Source: Sphingomonadales bacterium EhC05 (GTDB lineage: Bacteria > Pseudomonadota > Alphaproteobacteria > Sphingomonadales > Sphingomonadaceae). From it: 64,000 nucleotides of DNA. Below, one piece after another: positions 16,343 through 25,775 of the stretch. Position 1 is the stretch's first letter. The number at the start of each line of letters is the position of its first letter. The notes under the pieces are model-generated. The model was not told where the DNA came from. It saw only the letters and a program-made list of their open reading frames with translations, and did not search any database. Location of the stretch: NCBI GenBank assembly GCA_001650955.1, contig LXYP01000045.1:124001-188000 (forward strand). Reading direction: 5' to 3'. The translations under genes were made by a program, and so were the position numbers.

Positions 16343-18097
16343 ATGTCCGATTCATCTGATATTTTTGCCGCCAGCGGCGTTGATGCGCCAGCGCAGCCCG
16401 CACCGGGCTCTGCGCAACCCTATCGCGTTTTGGCGCGAAAATATCGGCCGACAAATTTTGCCGAGCTCATTGGTCAGGACGCGATGGTTCAGACGCTCGG
16501 CAACGCGATCAAGCGGGATCGCCTGGCCCATGCTTTTCTGATGACCGGAGTCCGCGGGGTCGGGAAGACATCGACCGCGCGGCTCATCGCCAAAGCGCTG
16601 AACTGTATCGGGGAAGACGGGCAGGGCGGCCCGACAATCAGTCCCTGCGGGACTTGTGAACCCTGTCGCAGTATTGCGGATGGCAGCTTTATCGACGTGA
16701 TCGAGATGGATGCCGCCAGCCACACCGGCGTCGATGACGTCCGCGAGATTATCGAAGCCGTGCGCTATTCTTCGGTCTCTGCGCGCTACAAAATCTACAT
16801 CATCGATGAAGTCCATATGCTGTCGAAAAATGCGTTTAACGCATTGCTCAAGACGCTCGAAGAACCGCCGGCCCATGTGAAATTCATCTTTGCAACGACC
16901 GAGGTCAACAAGGTTCCGATCACCGTGCTCTCTCGCTGCCAGAGATTCGACCTCAAGCGGATTAGCGCCGAGCAATTGTCGACCCATTTTGGGATGATCG
17001 TCGAAAAAGAAGGCGTCTCGGCCGAGCAGGAAGCGCTCGATCTGATTGCACAGGCAGCAGAAGGGTCGGTCCGCGACGGCCTGTCGATCCTCGACCAGGC
17101 TATTGCCCATGCCGATATGGACGGCGACGGCGAAGTGAAGGCCGCACAGATCCGCGATATGCTTGGCCTGTCGGATCGCAGCGCGATTCGCCGGTTATTT
17201 GGAAATCTTCTCGAAGCAGATTCGTCGGCGCTGCTGGATGCCGTGGCCGACCAATATCGCATTGGGGTCGAGCCGCTGTCGCTGATGAACGGCCTGCTCT
17301 CGCTCTGCCATCAGGTCACCTTGTTCAAAGTGGGCAAGGCAAGCGATCCGACTCTTTCGGAAGACGCCAGGCAACAATTTGCAGCCTGGGCGGAGACGCT
17401 TTCCTATCCCGTGCTGCATCGTCTTTGGCAATTGCTGCTCAAGGGCTATGAAGAAGTCCAGCAGGCCCATTTGCCGCGCGAGGCCTGCGAAATGGCGCTG
17501 CTGCGCGTGGTCTGTGCAGCTGAAATGCCGGACCCGGGCAAGCTTGCCAAAATGCTCGAACGGGGATCGCAAGGCGATGCACCTGCAACGCTTGCCGGAG
17601 TGCCCGGTCAAGCAGAGCCCCAGCAAAGCGCTCCGGTTGCAGAACCCGCTGCCATGTCCGCCGCACCGCCACCTGCCAAGCTGGCCAGTATCGCAGAGCC
17701 GGTCGCTGACAATCCTGAGCTTCCTCGGCGGTTTGAAGATATTGTCGCCATTGTCGGACGCGCGTCACCTGTGCTCGAGAGCATCTTGATTGCCGATATC
17801 CGCGTCGTACGTTTTGCCCCGCCCGAAATCATCTTCCAGTCCGCCCGGTCGATCGCCGATACGGATTTGCGGAAGATCGCGGACATATTGAAGGTCGAGA
17901 CGGGCGCGATCTGGACTCTGGCTGTCGGCGCAGGAGAGGCTTTGCCGAGCATCGCCGAGCAGGCGCAGCAGTTGCGGGACCAGCAGCGGCAGGCCATATT
18001 AGACACGCCTTTGGTGAAAGCCGCCTTTGACGCCTTTCCCGAAGCCCAATTGCTGGACGATGATGACCGATCCCAGCCCGCATCAAGGAGCGCTTAG
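16343..18097 (+). CDS. dnaX: DNA polymerase III subunit tau/gamma
   Basis: The 584-residue clamp-loader ATPase has Walker A (TGVRGVGKTSTARLI), a zinc-binding cysteine cluster (C in ALNCIGED, then CGTCEPC), Walker B (IIDEVHMLSKNAFNALLKTLEEPP), sensor 1 and the SRC arginine finger (VLSRCQRFDLKR). Domain III follows, then an Ala/Pro-rich linker (about 415-460) and a tau-specific C-terminal domain. I see no A-run slippery site of the E. coli type, so whether a short gamma form is made is unclear. It is coupled to ybaB two bases downstream. The usual third partner, recR, is not here. Confidence 0.96.
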   Translation: MSDSSDIFAASGVDAPAQPAPGSAQPYRVLARKYRPTNFAELIGQDAMVQTLGNAIKRDRLAHAFLMTGVRGVGKTSTARLIAKALNCIGEDGQGGPTISPCGTCEPCRSIADGSFIDVIEMDAASHTGVDDVREIIEAVRYSSVSARYKIYIIDEVHMLSKNAFNALLKTLEEPPAHVKFIFATTEVNKVPITVLSRCQRFDLKRISAEQLSTHFGMIVEKEGVSAEQEALDLIAQAAEGSVRDGLSILDQAIAHADMDGDGEVKAAQIRDMLGLSDRSAIRRLFGNLLEADSSALLDAVADQYRIGVEPLSLMNGLLSLCHQVTLFKVGKASDPTLSEDARQQFAAWAETLSYPVLHRLWQLLLKGYEEVQQAHLPREACEMALLRVVCAAEMPDPGKLAKMLERGSQGDAPATLAGVPGQAEPQQSAPVAEPAAMSAAPPPAKLASIAEPVADNPELPRRFEDIVAIVGRASPVLESILIADIRVVRFAPPEIIFQSARSIADTDLRKIADILKVETGAIWTLAVGAGEALPSIAEQAQQLRDQQRQAILDTPLVKAAFDAFPEAQLLDDDDRSQPASRSA

Positions 18098-18099
18098 AC

Positions 18100-18435
18100 A
18101 TGAAATCGATGGAAGAAATGATGAAGGCGGCTCAGGAAGCCGCGCAAACCGTGCAAGTCCAGATGGAACAGGCCCAGGCCAAGCTCGAGTCGATTGAAGT
18201 CGAAGGCCAGTCCGGTGGCGGTCTGGTGTCGGTCAAAGCCACGGCCAAAGGCAGGATATTGGGCGTCAAAATTGACGACAGTCTGCTCAAACCTGAAGAA
18301 AAAGGCATTTTAGAAGATCTTGTTGCGGCTGCTTTCAATGATGCCCGCGACCGTGCGGATGCGGTGAGCAATGAAGAAATGAGCAAGATGAGCAGCGGCA
18401 TGCAGTTACCCCCAGGTTTTAAACTGCCATTTTGA
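18100..18435 (+). CDS. ybaB: YbaB/EbfC-family nucleoid-associated protein
   Basis: This 111-residue DNA-binding protein has the family pattern: an N-terminal coiled-coil helix (MKAAQEAAQTVQVQMEQAQAK), a short beta region (VEGQSGGGLVSVKATAKGRILGVKIDDSLL), and a C-terminal helix ending in GMQLPPGFKLPF. It forms dimers that bind DNA. It lies directly behind dnaX, as in most bacteria. The next gene in many genomes is recR; here the next gene is lon after a 96-bp gap. Confidence 0.95.
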   Translation: MKSMEEMMKAAQEAAQTVQVQMEQAQAKLESIEVEGQSGGGLVSVKATAKGRILGVKIDDSLLKPEEKGILEDLVAAAFNDARDRADAVSNEEMSKMSSGMQLPPGFKLPF

Positions 18436-18531
18436 CAAGATATGGATGTTCGTCGCTTCCTGCTTGAAGTGATGTTGGAACGCCCCATATAGGTGGAATA
18501 GCGCCGTTTTGCGCAAATCGTTGGAGTATCC

Positions 18532-20961
18532 ATGTCAGAATCCGAAGCCAATCCTACCCCTGAAACCAAAGCACTGCCCTTATTGCCTTTGCGCGATATT
18601 GTCGTGTTCCCCAATATGATCGTACCGCTGTTTGTCGGTCGCGACAAATCGGTGGTGGCGCTGGAACAGGCGATGGAATCCGACAAGGAAATTTTCCTCG
18701 TGGCCCAGCTTGATCCAGCAGAAGATGATCCGGCGCAGGATCAGCTCTATGATCTCGGCGTGGTGGCTTCCGTATTGCAATTGCTGAAACTGCCCGATGG
18801 CACCGTGCGGGTGCTGGTCGAAGGCAAGCAGCGAGCGAAACATACCGCCTTGGTTGATCAGGAAGCCGGCTATGTGCTGGCGTCAATCGAGCGGATCGAG
18901 GAAAAGACGGCTGAAGGGCCCGAAGCCGGGGCTTTGATGCGTTCTGTGGTCGAACAATTTGAGAATTATTCCAAGCTGAACAAGAAAATGCCGGCGGAAA
19001 CCGTCGTCCAGTTGGGCGAGATTGACGATGCATCACGCCTCGCCGATGCGGTGTCGGCCAATATCAATGTGAAAGTTGCCGACAAGCAAAGCCTGCTGAT
19101 GGAAGCCGACGCGCTCAAGCGCCTCGAAATGGCCTTTGCGTTCATGGAAGGCGAGCTTGGCGTGCTGCAGGTCGAGAAGAAAATCCGTGGTCGCGTCAAG
19201 CGCCAGATGGAGAAGACCCAGCGCGAATATTATCTCAACGAGCAGATGAAGGCGATCCAGCGCGAGCTCGGCGACGGCGAAGAAGGTGAAGGCGATGAGC
19301 TCACCGAACTGGGCAAGAAAATCCAGGAAACCAAATTGTCCAAGGAAGCCAAGGCCAAGGCCTCGGCGGAGTTGAAAAAACTCAAGGGCATGCAACCCAT
19401 GTCGGCCGAAGCGACCGTGACACGCAATTATCTGGACGTGCTGCTGGGTTTGCCATGGGGCAAGAAATCACGCCTGAAAAAAGATCTCAAACAGGCCGAA
19501 GAAGTGCTTGATGATGATCATTTTGCGCTCGAAAAAGTCAAAGAGCGGATCATCGAATATCTTGCGGTGCAGTCCCGTACGAACAAGCTGAAAGGCCCGA
19601 TCCTGTGCCTCGTTGGCCCTCCCGGTGTTGGTAAGACATCTTTGGGGCGGTCAATCGCACGTGCCACAGGGCGGGAATTTGTCCGCCAATCGCTGGGCGG
19701 CGTCCGGGATGAAGCCGAAATTCGTGGCCATCGCCGGACCTATATCGGATCATTGCCCGGCAAGATCGTGTCGAACCTCAAGAAAGCGGGCACGTCTAAT
19801 CCCTTGTTCCTGCTCGACGAGATCGACAAATTGGGCCAGGACTTCCGTGGCGATCCCGCATCGGCCCTTCTGGAAGTGCTGGATCCGGAGCAGAATGACA
19901 AGTTCCAGGACCATTATCTCGAGATTGATATCGATCTGTCCGACGTCATGTTTGTAACCACCGCCAACTCGCTCAACCTGCCACAGCCGTTGCTCGACCG
20001 GATGGAGATCATCCGTCTCGAAGGCTATACCGAGGATGAAAAGGTCGAGATTGCCAAGCGGCATCTACTCGACAAGCAAATTGATGCCCATGGCATGAAG
20101 AAGGAAGAATTTTCCCTTCGCGAAGACGCATTGCGCGACCTGATCCGCTATTATACGCGGGAAGCGGGCGTTCGGACATTGGAACGGGAAATCGCCAAAT
20201 TGGCCAGAAAAGCGCTGCGCCGGATATTGGAAGGCGAATATAAGAGCGTTGAAATCACGCCGGATAATCTCGCTGAATATGCCGGGGTCCGGAAATTCCG
20301 TCACGGCATCGGCGAGGAAGAAAATCAAGTCGGCGCGGTTACCGGACTGGCGTGGACCGAGGTTGGTGGTGAATTGCTGACGATCGAATCCGTCACCGTT
20401 TCCGGCAAAGGCCAGATCAAGACCACCGGTAAATTGGGCGAGGTGATGACCGAATCTATCCAGGCCGCCTTGTCCTTCGTCAAAGCGCGTGCGCCAATAT
20501 ATGGGATTAAGCCGAGTATTTTTGCGCGGAAGGATATTCACATCCATTTGCCCGAAGGCGCGGTACCCAAAGACGGACCATCGGCAGGTGTCGGACTGGT
20601 CACCGCGATTGTTTCAACGCTCACCGGAATAGCGGTGCGCCGCGACGTGGCGATGACCGGCGAAGTGACTTTGCGTGGCCGGGTTCTTCCGATCGGCGGT
20701 TTGAAAGAAAAATTGCTTGCGGCGCTGCGCGGTGGCATCAAAACCGTATTGATACCGGCTGAAAATGAGAAAGACCTGGTCGAAATTCCCGATAATATCA
20801 CATCCCAACTGAAGATCATTCCGGTCAGCCATGCGGACGAAGTCTTGGCCGAAGCGCTCGCCGAAAAAGTTGAGCCGATTGAATGGAGCGACGCGGATGA
20901 ACTGGCAAGCCATGCGGCGGCCCCGGTCGCAGATGATATTGGATCCATTGCGCGCCACTAG
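18532..20961 (+). CDS. lon: ATP-dependent protease Lon
   Basis: The 809-residue protease has the N-terminal substrate domain beginning LPLLPLRDIVVFPNM, a coiled-coil region, the AAA+ module (Walker A GPPGVGKTSLG, Walker B PLFLLDEIDK), and a C-terminal peptidase with the Ser684/Lys727 dyad (KDGPSAGVG and GGLKEKLLAA). It degrades misfolded and regulatory proteins; in alphaproteobacteria these include DnaA and CcrM. The start is ATG at 18532 after GTTGGAGTATCC. Lon followed by HU is conserved order. There is a 236-bp gap to HU. Confidence 0.98.
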   Translation: MSESEANPTPETKALPLLPLRDIVVFPNMIVPLFVGRDKSVVALEQAMESDKEIFLVAQLDPAEDDPAQDQLYDLGVVASVLQLLKLPDGTVRVLVEGKQRAKHTALVDQEAGYVLASIERIEEKTAEGPEAGALMRSVVEQFENYSKLNKKMPAETVVQLGEIDDASRLADAVSANINVKVADKQSLLMEADALKRLEMAFAFMEGELGVLQVEKKIRGRVKRQMEKTQREYYLNEQMKAIQRELGDGEEGEGDELTELGKKIQETKLSKEAKAKASAELKKLKGMQPMSAEATVTRNYLDVLLGLPWGKKSRLKKDLKQAEEVLDDDHFALEKVKERIIEYLAVQSRTNKLKGPILCLVGPPGVGKTSLGRSIARATGREFVRQSLGGVRDEAEIRGHRRTYIGSLPGKIVSNLKKAGTSNPLFLLDEIDKLGQDFRGDPASALLEVLDPEQNDKFQDHYLEIDIDLSDVMFVTTANSLNLPQPLLDRMEIIRLEGYTEDEKVEIAKRHLLDKQIDAHGMKKEEFSLREDALRDLIRYYTREAGVRTLEREIAKLARKALRRILEGEYKSVEITPDNLAEYAGVRKFRHGIGEEENQVGAVTGLAWTEVGGELLTIESVTVSGKGQIKTTGKLGEVMTESIQAALSFVKARAPIYGIKPSIFARKDIHIHLPEGAVPKDGPSAGVGLVTAIVSTLTGIAVRRDVAMTGEVTLRGRVLPIGGLKEKLLAALRGGIKTVLIPAENEKDLVEIPDNITSQLKIIPVSHADEVLAEALAEKVEPIEWSDADELASHAAAPVADDIGSIARH

Positions 20962-21111
20962 CGGTCATTTTTCGTGATTCGTTTGCCGTCGATTTTGCTC
21001 CTAGAAACGCCTCAAAATGGCGTAAGTTGGCCGATATTCCGGGTTTTTGGGTGACAAATCGATCTTGGTTGGGAAAAAAGCACGTTTGGCCCAGAAATTG
21101 GCGGTTTTCCT

Positions 21112-21140
21112 TTGACTCACGCCCCTAGTTTCGTCTTACT
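21112..21140 (+). promoter_or_regulatory. Candidate promoter of the HU gene
   Basis: TTGACT (21112-21117) and CTTACT (21135-21140) are 17 bases apart, giving a leader of about 50 bases before hup. The -35 is near consensus and the -10 is poor. The rest of the lon-hup gap (20962-21111) shows no other feature that I can name. Confidence 0.4.
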
Positions 21141-21197
21141 GCGCGCAGACAAAGTGCGGTTCAAAAGAATTGCTAGATAGAAGGGGGGATTCCCAAT

Positions 21198-21473
21198 ATG
21201 AACAAACAGGATCTTATCAGTAACGTCGCAGATCTCAGCGGCCTGAGCAAAAGCGATGCCGGCAAAGCGGTAGACGCAGTATTTGATTCCATCACAAGTG
21301 CACTGAGCGGCGGCGGCGAAGTTCGTCTCGTTGGCTTTGGTACATTCTCAACGTCAAAACGCAAAGCTTCAACCGGCCGCAACCCGCGTACCGGTGAGCC
21401 CATGCAGATTCCTGCATCGACTCAAGCAAAATTCAAAGCCGGTAAAGGCTTGAAGGATGCCGTTAACAAATAA
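21198..21473 (+). CDS. hup: DNA-binding protein HU
   Basis: The 91-residue protein is a canonical HU: N-terminal MNKQDLISNVADLSGLSKSDAGKAVDAVF helices, the GFGTFSTSKRKAS saddle, the beta-arm GRNPRTGEPMQIPAS with the DNA-intercalating proline, and the C-terminal helix GKGLKDAVNK. It bends and compacts DNA as a homodimer. GGGGGGATTC upstream (21182-21191) gives a strong ribosome binding site. Two hairpin terminators follow. A highly expressed gene is expected. Confidence 0.97.
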   Translation: MNKQDLISNVADLSGLSKSDAGKAVDAVFDSITSALSGGGEVRLVGFGTFSTSKRKASTGRNPRTGEPMQIPASTQAKFKAGKGLKDAVNK

Positions 21474-21479
21474 AAATTA

Positions 21480-21506
21480 GGAGCGCTCGAAAGGCGCTCC
21501 ATTTTT
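21480..21506 (+). terminator. Rho-independent terminator after HU
   Basis: GGAGCGC (21480-21486), a seven-base loop, GCGCTCC (21494-21500), then ATTTTT. It starts seven bases after the hup stop codon. Confidence 0.85.
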
Positions 21507-21532
21507 CATTCGCGCTTTGGTCTAAGATTATA

Positions 21533-21562
21533 GGCGGGTACTCAAAAGGGGCCCGCCTTTTT
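21533..21562 (+). terminator. Second hairpin terminator downstream of HU
   Basis: GGCGGG (21533-21538) pairs with CCCGCC (21552-21557) and is followed directly by TTTTTCT. It lies 26 bases after the first terminator. It may be a back-up terminator for hup or may end a short separate transcript. Confidence 0.7.
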
Positions 21563-21577
21563 CTATGGGCGCAGAAA

Positions 21578-21733
21578 TTGACGGGGATTGAATATCTGAG
21601 AATCGCGGCGCGTCGCATCATCGAGATTTGTCGGGATATAATCCCCGGATCGTTCGTTTCTGAGAAAATGGCAGATGCCGAAATGCTGGTCGATGGTTTC
21701 ATCCGGTCGATTCATTTTGATATATCGGGCTGA
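21578..21733 (+). CDS. Possible 51-residue peptide or gene remnant
   Basis: A short frame from TTG 21578 to TGA 21731-21733 encodes a protein-like peptide (includes ARRIIEICRDIIPGSFVSEK and a C-terminal IHFDISG). There is no clear ribosome binding site and no neighbour it belongs with. I do not recognise it. A remnant of a lost gene or chance are both likely. Confidence 0.2.
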   Translation: MTGIEYLRIAARRIIEICRDIIPGSFVSEKMADAEMLVDGFIRSIHFDISG

Positions 21734-22035
21734 CCCTGCCGGGATTGATTGCGGTCCTTGGCATTGTTAATCCAGGTGGAGGCGATTGTTCCACGGTCAG
21801 GTCGATGACTGGTCGTCAATCAGAGCTTGTTCCAAAAGCTAAGCTCCACGGGCGCCACTAGGTAAAAATACGTAATTTGTTTTATAGATATTACGTGCAA
21901 GTTTTTTTTGCATCAAGAACCGCCTGAAAATTAAGTCAATTCAAGCGATTTGAGGCTGATGTATGAGATATGCGATCGCTCTTTAGAGGTGCACGCAATG
22001 ATGAAAGACTATCTGTTCGGGTCAGGAGCGATCGT
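21734..22035. other. Intergenic stretch upstream of the histidine kinase
   Basis: This A+T-richer stretch of about 300 bases has no convincing open frame. It holds a long T-run near 21902-21909 and TGTTTTATAGATATTACGTG (21878-21897). It probably contains the promoter of the kinase gene, but I cannot assign one with confidence. Confidence 0.4.
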
Positions 22036-24393
22036 TTGAAGATGCTGATCAGCTATCGAAAAAAGCTGCTTTATTCAGGGCTGGCCGGCCTCGCTATGGC
22101 GATAGCAGTCGTAACTGCCTGGTATATCCTCAATCAACAAGAAGATAATCATGTTGAAAGAGTGACTGCTTCGACCGCTTTTGGAGTGGAGGCATTGTTG
22201 AGCAAGGATATCGAAGGACGGATCGTGTCGCTATCTGGCCTGGCCAATCACTGGCAGGGGTCGGACGAGGCCTATCGTGCGCAATGGGAGGTAGAGAGCA
22301 GGAATATCTATGATGCCCAGCCGGGATATCGGACGATTGGCTGGATAGACCCTTCGATGCATGTTCGCTGGCTCACTCCGGTCTCAGGCAATGAAATCAC
22401 TCAGGATTTTGATTTGAGACTGAATCGACCGGCCTTTCTGGCAGCAGAACAGGCGAAGGAAAGCGGCAGGTTAATTTTTTCAACACCGCTTGAATCGGTC
22501 TTACGCGGAAAAGGCATGGGCCTTTATGTGCCGGTCTATGATCCTCGCAGCAAACAGTTTGATGGTTTGATCGGCGGCTTAATACTATTCGATCCTCTTC
22601 TGCAGACTGCGGTGCCTCAAGGCTTGCTGGCGCAGCATGATATCGTGATTTCGGTGAATGATGAGCCTGTCTATTCTTCGACTTCTGCCGAGCAGCCAGT
22701 CCGTGCTAGACACCAACAGCAGCGCCGCTTCAACATTGGCAATCTGGAATGGACGGTTGCACTGACGCCCAAGCAGGAATTCCTGCAGCTTGTTCACTCG
22801 CGGTTCTTGACGATCATGCTGGTCGCAGGTTTGATCTTGAGCGGATTAATGGCTTTAACCGTCTATCTCGGTATTTTGGCGGTGAATCGAGTTCATCAGG
22901 TTGGTGAAGTCGCCGATCGCATGGCGATATTGTTCAAAAATCTGCCTGGCATGGCCTATCGATGCCTTAATCAACCCAAGTGGCAAATGGAGTTTGTCAG
23001 TGAAGGTTGCCAGCAATTGTCCGGCTATTCGCGAAGCGATTTTGAGGATGGGCGGGTGAGTTGGCGCGATCTAATCGTTCCCGAGGACCGCGATCTGGTT
23101 TGGCAAAGGGTACAGGAGGCTGTGCTCTCGGATCAGGCTTTTGAGCTTGAATATCGCATTTTGACTTCAGATGGCGAAGAACGTTGGATATGGGAGCGCG
23201 GTCGACCCACCGACATGATGAATGACGATATTGTCTATCTCGAAGGCTATATGGCCGACATCACCGGGCTGAAAAGCGCTGAAACTGAATCGATAAAAGA
23301 AAAAGGGCTTTCAGACGCGATTGTGAAAAGTGCGCTTGAGGGCGTGATAACGGTGGATGCCGATGGCATTATCGAGGCATTTAATCCGGCTGCGGAGGAG
23401 ATGTTCGGATATGCTTCAAATGAAGTCATCGGGAAAAATATTGAGATACTCATTCCGGCGGAACGACGGAAAGTCTATTGGAAGACCGTAGAAGACTATC
23501 TCAAAACAGGCGATCGACAATCGTCAAATTCCGGAAATGTGACTTATGGACGGCGCAAAGATGGGTCTCAATTTCCTTATGAGGGCTCGATCAACCAGAT
23601 TGAACATCAAACTGAACAAAAGCTTATCTTCCTTATTCGTGACGTTTCCAATCAGCGAGCGATTGAACAAGAAGCGCGGGAACTCCAGCAAAAACTGGCG
23701 CATACGGAACGTTTTCACACGCTTGGTGAGATGGCCAGCGGTATTGCCCACGAATTGAACCAGCCCCTTACAGCTGTATCCAATTACATGGCGGCAAGCC
23801 GGGACATGATAGACGATACCGGCCCGGATATCCGGGTCATTCTCAAAGAAGCGCTGAATGAAGCATCATCCGAGGCGATACGTGCTGGCAATATCGTCCG
23901 GCGGCTGCGCGAATTTATTGCCAAAGGCGAGGTGAGCAGGCAAATCTATCCCGTGGCAAAGCTTGTCGAGGATGCGGCGACTATTGGACTGGTTGGGGCC
24001 CGTGAAAAAAGTATCGACTGGTCGATTGATATTGATCCAAATTCAAATAATGTGATGGCTGACAGCGTTCAGATTCAGCAGGTCATTGTGAACTTGATGC
24101 GCAACGCCATTGAAGCGATGGAAGACAGTCCGGTCAAACATCTCACCATATCTGCGTCGCCGATATCAAATGGCTATACTGAGATCCGGGTCGAAGATAG
24201 CGGAAGCGGCATTTCCGAGGAGATTAGCGGCACATTGTTCAGTGCATTTTCCAGTACAAAGAGCAATGGAATGGGTCTGGGTCTGTCGATTTGCAGGACG
24301 ATCGTAGAAAGCCATGGCGGCGAGATCACTGCGGAACCCGGATCAAATGGGGGCACGATATTTCGTTTCACCCTAACGCAGGTTACGGACTAA
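22036..24393 (+). CDS. CHASE-PAS-PAS sensor histidine kinase, FixL-like core, orphan
   Basis: About 785 residues: membrane segment (LAMAIAVVTAWYIL), a periplasmic CHASE domain (contains DAQPGYRTIGWIDPSMHVRWL), a second segment (LTIMLVAGLILSGLMALTVYLGI), a PAS domain (GMAYRCLNQPKWQMEFVSEG), a second PAS (SALEGVITVDADGIIEAFNP), an H-box (GEMASGIAHELNQPLTAV, His572) and an ATPase domain. The kinase core and second PAS resemble FixL, but the position of FixL's haem-ligand His holds RRKVYWKT, so haem binding is unlikely. I start at TTG 22036 because AGGAG lies eight bases upstream; ATG 22042 is equally possible. No response regulator is adjacent. Confidence 0.88.
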   Translation: MKMLISYRKKLLYSGLAGLAMAIAVVTAWYILNQQEDNHVERVTASTAFGVEALLSKDIEGRIVSLSGLANHWQGSDEAYRAQWEVESRNIYDAQPGYRTIGWIDPSMHVRWLTPVSGNEITQDFDLRLNRPAFLAAEQAKESGRLIFSTPLESVLRGKGMGLYVPVYDPRSKQFDGLIGGLILFDPLLQTAVPQGLLAQHDIVISVNDEPVYSSTSAEQPVRARHQQQRRFNIGNLEWTVALTPKQEFLQLVHSRFLTIMLVAGLILSGLMALTVYLGILAVNRVHQVGEVADRMAILFKNLPGMAYRCLNQPKWQMEFVSEGCQQLSGYSRSDFEDGRVSWRDLIVPEDRDLVWQRVQEAVLSDQAFELEYRILTSDGEERWIWERGRPTDMMNDDIVYLEGYMADITGLKSAETESIKEKGLSDAIVKSALEGVITVDADGIIEAFNPAAEEMFGYASNEVIGKNIEILIPAERRKVYWKTVEDYLKTGDRQSSNSGNVTYGRRKDGSQFPYEGSINQIEHQTEQKLIFLIRDVSNQRAIEQEARELQQKLAHTERFHTLGEMASGIAHELNQPLTAVSNYMAASRDMIDDTGPDIRVILKEALNEASSEAIRAGNIVRRLREFIAKGEVSRQIYPVAKLVEDAATIGLVGAREKSIDWSIDIDPNSNNVMADSVQIQQVIVNLMRNAIEAMEDSPVKHLTISASPISNGYTEIRVEDSGSGISEEISGTLFSAFSSTKSNGMGLGLSICRTIVESHGGEITAEPGSNGGTIFRFTLTQVTD

Positions 24394-24516
24394 ATGTCCG
24401 AGTAATGACGCACAGCCCGGAGCAGAGCGCCGTCGGTGGTGATCGATTTTCAGAATTATGCCGATCGCGTGGGAGCCCGATCAGTCGGTCCCGGCTATTC
24501 TGATTTTGGAGAAGGA

Positions 24517-24592
24517 TGGTAGACGCTGCAGGGATCGAACCTGCGACAAGCTGATTAAGAGTCAGCTGCTCTACCAACTGAGCTAAGCGTCC
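24517..24592 (-). tRNA. tRNA-Lys (anticodon CTT)
   Basis: Read on the minus strand, the 76-base gene folds as a cloverleaf: acceptor GGACGCT with AGCGTCT (first pair G-U), D arm GCTC..GAGC, anticodon arm GCTGA-CTCTTAA-TCAGC with anticodon CTT, T arm with GGTTCGATCC, and an encoded 3' CCA. It reads AAG lysine codons. It lies between the kinase and rodA, preceded by a good promoter. Confidence 0.95.
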
Positions 24593-24614
24593 ATTATCCA
24601 TGGCGGATGAGAGC

Positions 24615-24642
24615 TATATAGGTCGGCTTTTCCGGAACGCAA
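24615..24642 (-). promoter_or_regulatory. Promoter of tRNA-Lys
   Basis: On the minus strand, TTGCGT (24642-24637) and TATATA (24620-24615) have a 16-base spacer. The -10 ends 22 bases before the mature tRNA 5' end. A GC-rich discriminator follows, as usual for stable RNA promoters. Confidence 0.55.
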
Positions 24643-24659
24643 CGTCTGCGTTGAGAATT

Positions 24660-25772
24660 TCAACCGAATGCACCGCCCTGTCTTCCCGGATGACGGTCGA
24701 TTGACATTAATATTCCTACGCAGATCATGATCGTCATCATCGATGAACCGCCGTGGCTGAGGAAGGGCAGGGGAATGCCGACCACCGGTGCCAGTCCCAT
24801 GACCATCATCAGGTTGATCGCGACATAGAAGAATATCGTGATCGACAGTCCGGCGGCGCATAGCTGCGAAAAGCGGGTTTTGGCGCGCAACGCAACGCCG
24901 AGTCCCCATCTGAACAGCAGGAAGAAGCAGAAGAGCAGAGCAAATCCGCCCATCAGTCCCCATTCTTCGGCCATGGTTGCAAAGACAAAGTCGGTGTGGC
25001 CCTCGGGCAGATAATCGAGATGGCTTTGGGTGCCATTCATGAATCCCTTGCCAAATATCCCGCCGGATCCGATGGCGATTTTGGACTGGCTGATGTGATA
25101 TCCCGCGCCGAGCGGATCATTTTCGGGATTGAGGAACGTGGTCACGCGGCGCTGCTGATAGTCCTCCAGCGCAAAGAAATAGGCGAGGGGCGCCAGGATC
25201 GCGATGGCTATGCCGCCGCCGACAAAAAGCCGCATCGGCAAGCCCGCCAGGAAGGCGATGGTCAGGGCGCCGGCGACGATGGTGATGGTGGTCCCCAAAT
25301 CAGGTTGCAATAGGACAAGCGCGCAGGGCAGGGCAAGCAGCAGCAGCAGTGGCCAAATCGCGCCCCAGGTGCGAATCTGGCTGGGCGGCAGCAGGTCATA
25401 GAAACGCGCCACAGCGAGAATGATTGCCACTTTCATCAATTCGGACGGCTGAATTCGGATGAGGCCGAGATTGAGCCAGCGCTGGCTCCCTCCGCCGACT
25501 GCGCCGATCAGTTCCACACCCAGCAACATGATCACGACAACAATATAGACCGGGAAAGCGATGCTCTTCCAGAAATTCTCTTTCAGACGCGACAATATGA
25601 TCGCCATCGCCAGAAAGACCAGAAACCGGGTGATATGAAGCCCGGCCCACGGCGTGAGACTGCCCCCCGCTGCCGAATATAGGACGACGAAGCCAAAGCT
25701 CGCCATGACGAGCAACAATAAAATGGTTCGCCAGGGAAGTTGCGCAATCGGCGCTGGGACGAAATCGTTCAA
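24660..25772 (-). CDS. rodA: Rod-shape peptidoglycan glycosyltransferase RodA
   Basis: The 370-residue SEDS-family membrane protein has about ten helices and the family signatures QPDLGTTITIVAGAL, the segment after the large loop (SKIAIGSGGIFGKGFMNGTQSHLDYLPEGHTDFVFA with the catalytic Asp), and GIPLPFLSHGGSSMM. It polymerises lipid II glycan strands during elongation together with PBP2, encoded immediately upstream with a three-base gap. It is the last gene of the mreBCD-mrdA-rodA operon. The operon order is the standard alphaproteobacterial one. Confidence 0.96.
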   Translation of the reverse strand: MNDFVPAPIAQLPWRTILLLLVMASFGFVVLYSAAGGSLTPWAGLHITRFLVFLAMAIILSRLKENFWKSIAFPVYIVVVIMLLGVELIGAVGGGSQRWLNLGLIRIQPSELMKVAIILAVARFYDLLPPSQIRTWGAIWPLLLLLALPCALVLLQPDLGTTITIVAGALTIAFLAGLPMRLFVGGGIAIAILAPLAYFFALEDYQQRRVTTFLNPENDPLGAGYHISQSKIAIGSGGIFGKGFMNGTQSHLDYLPEGHTDFVFATMAEEWGLMGGFALLFCFFLLFRWGLGVALRAKTRFSQLCAAGLSITIFFYVAINLMMVMGLAPVVGIPLPFLSHGGSSMMTIMICVGILMSIDRHPGRQGGAFG

Positions 25773-25775
25773 CGC

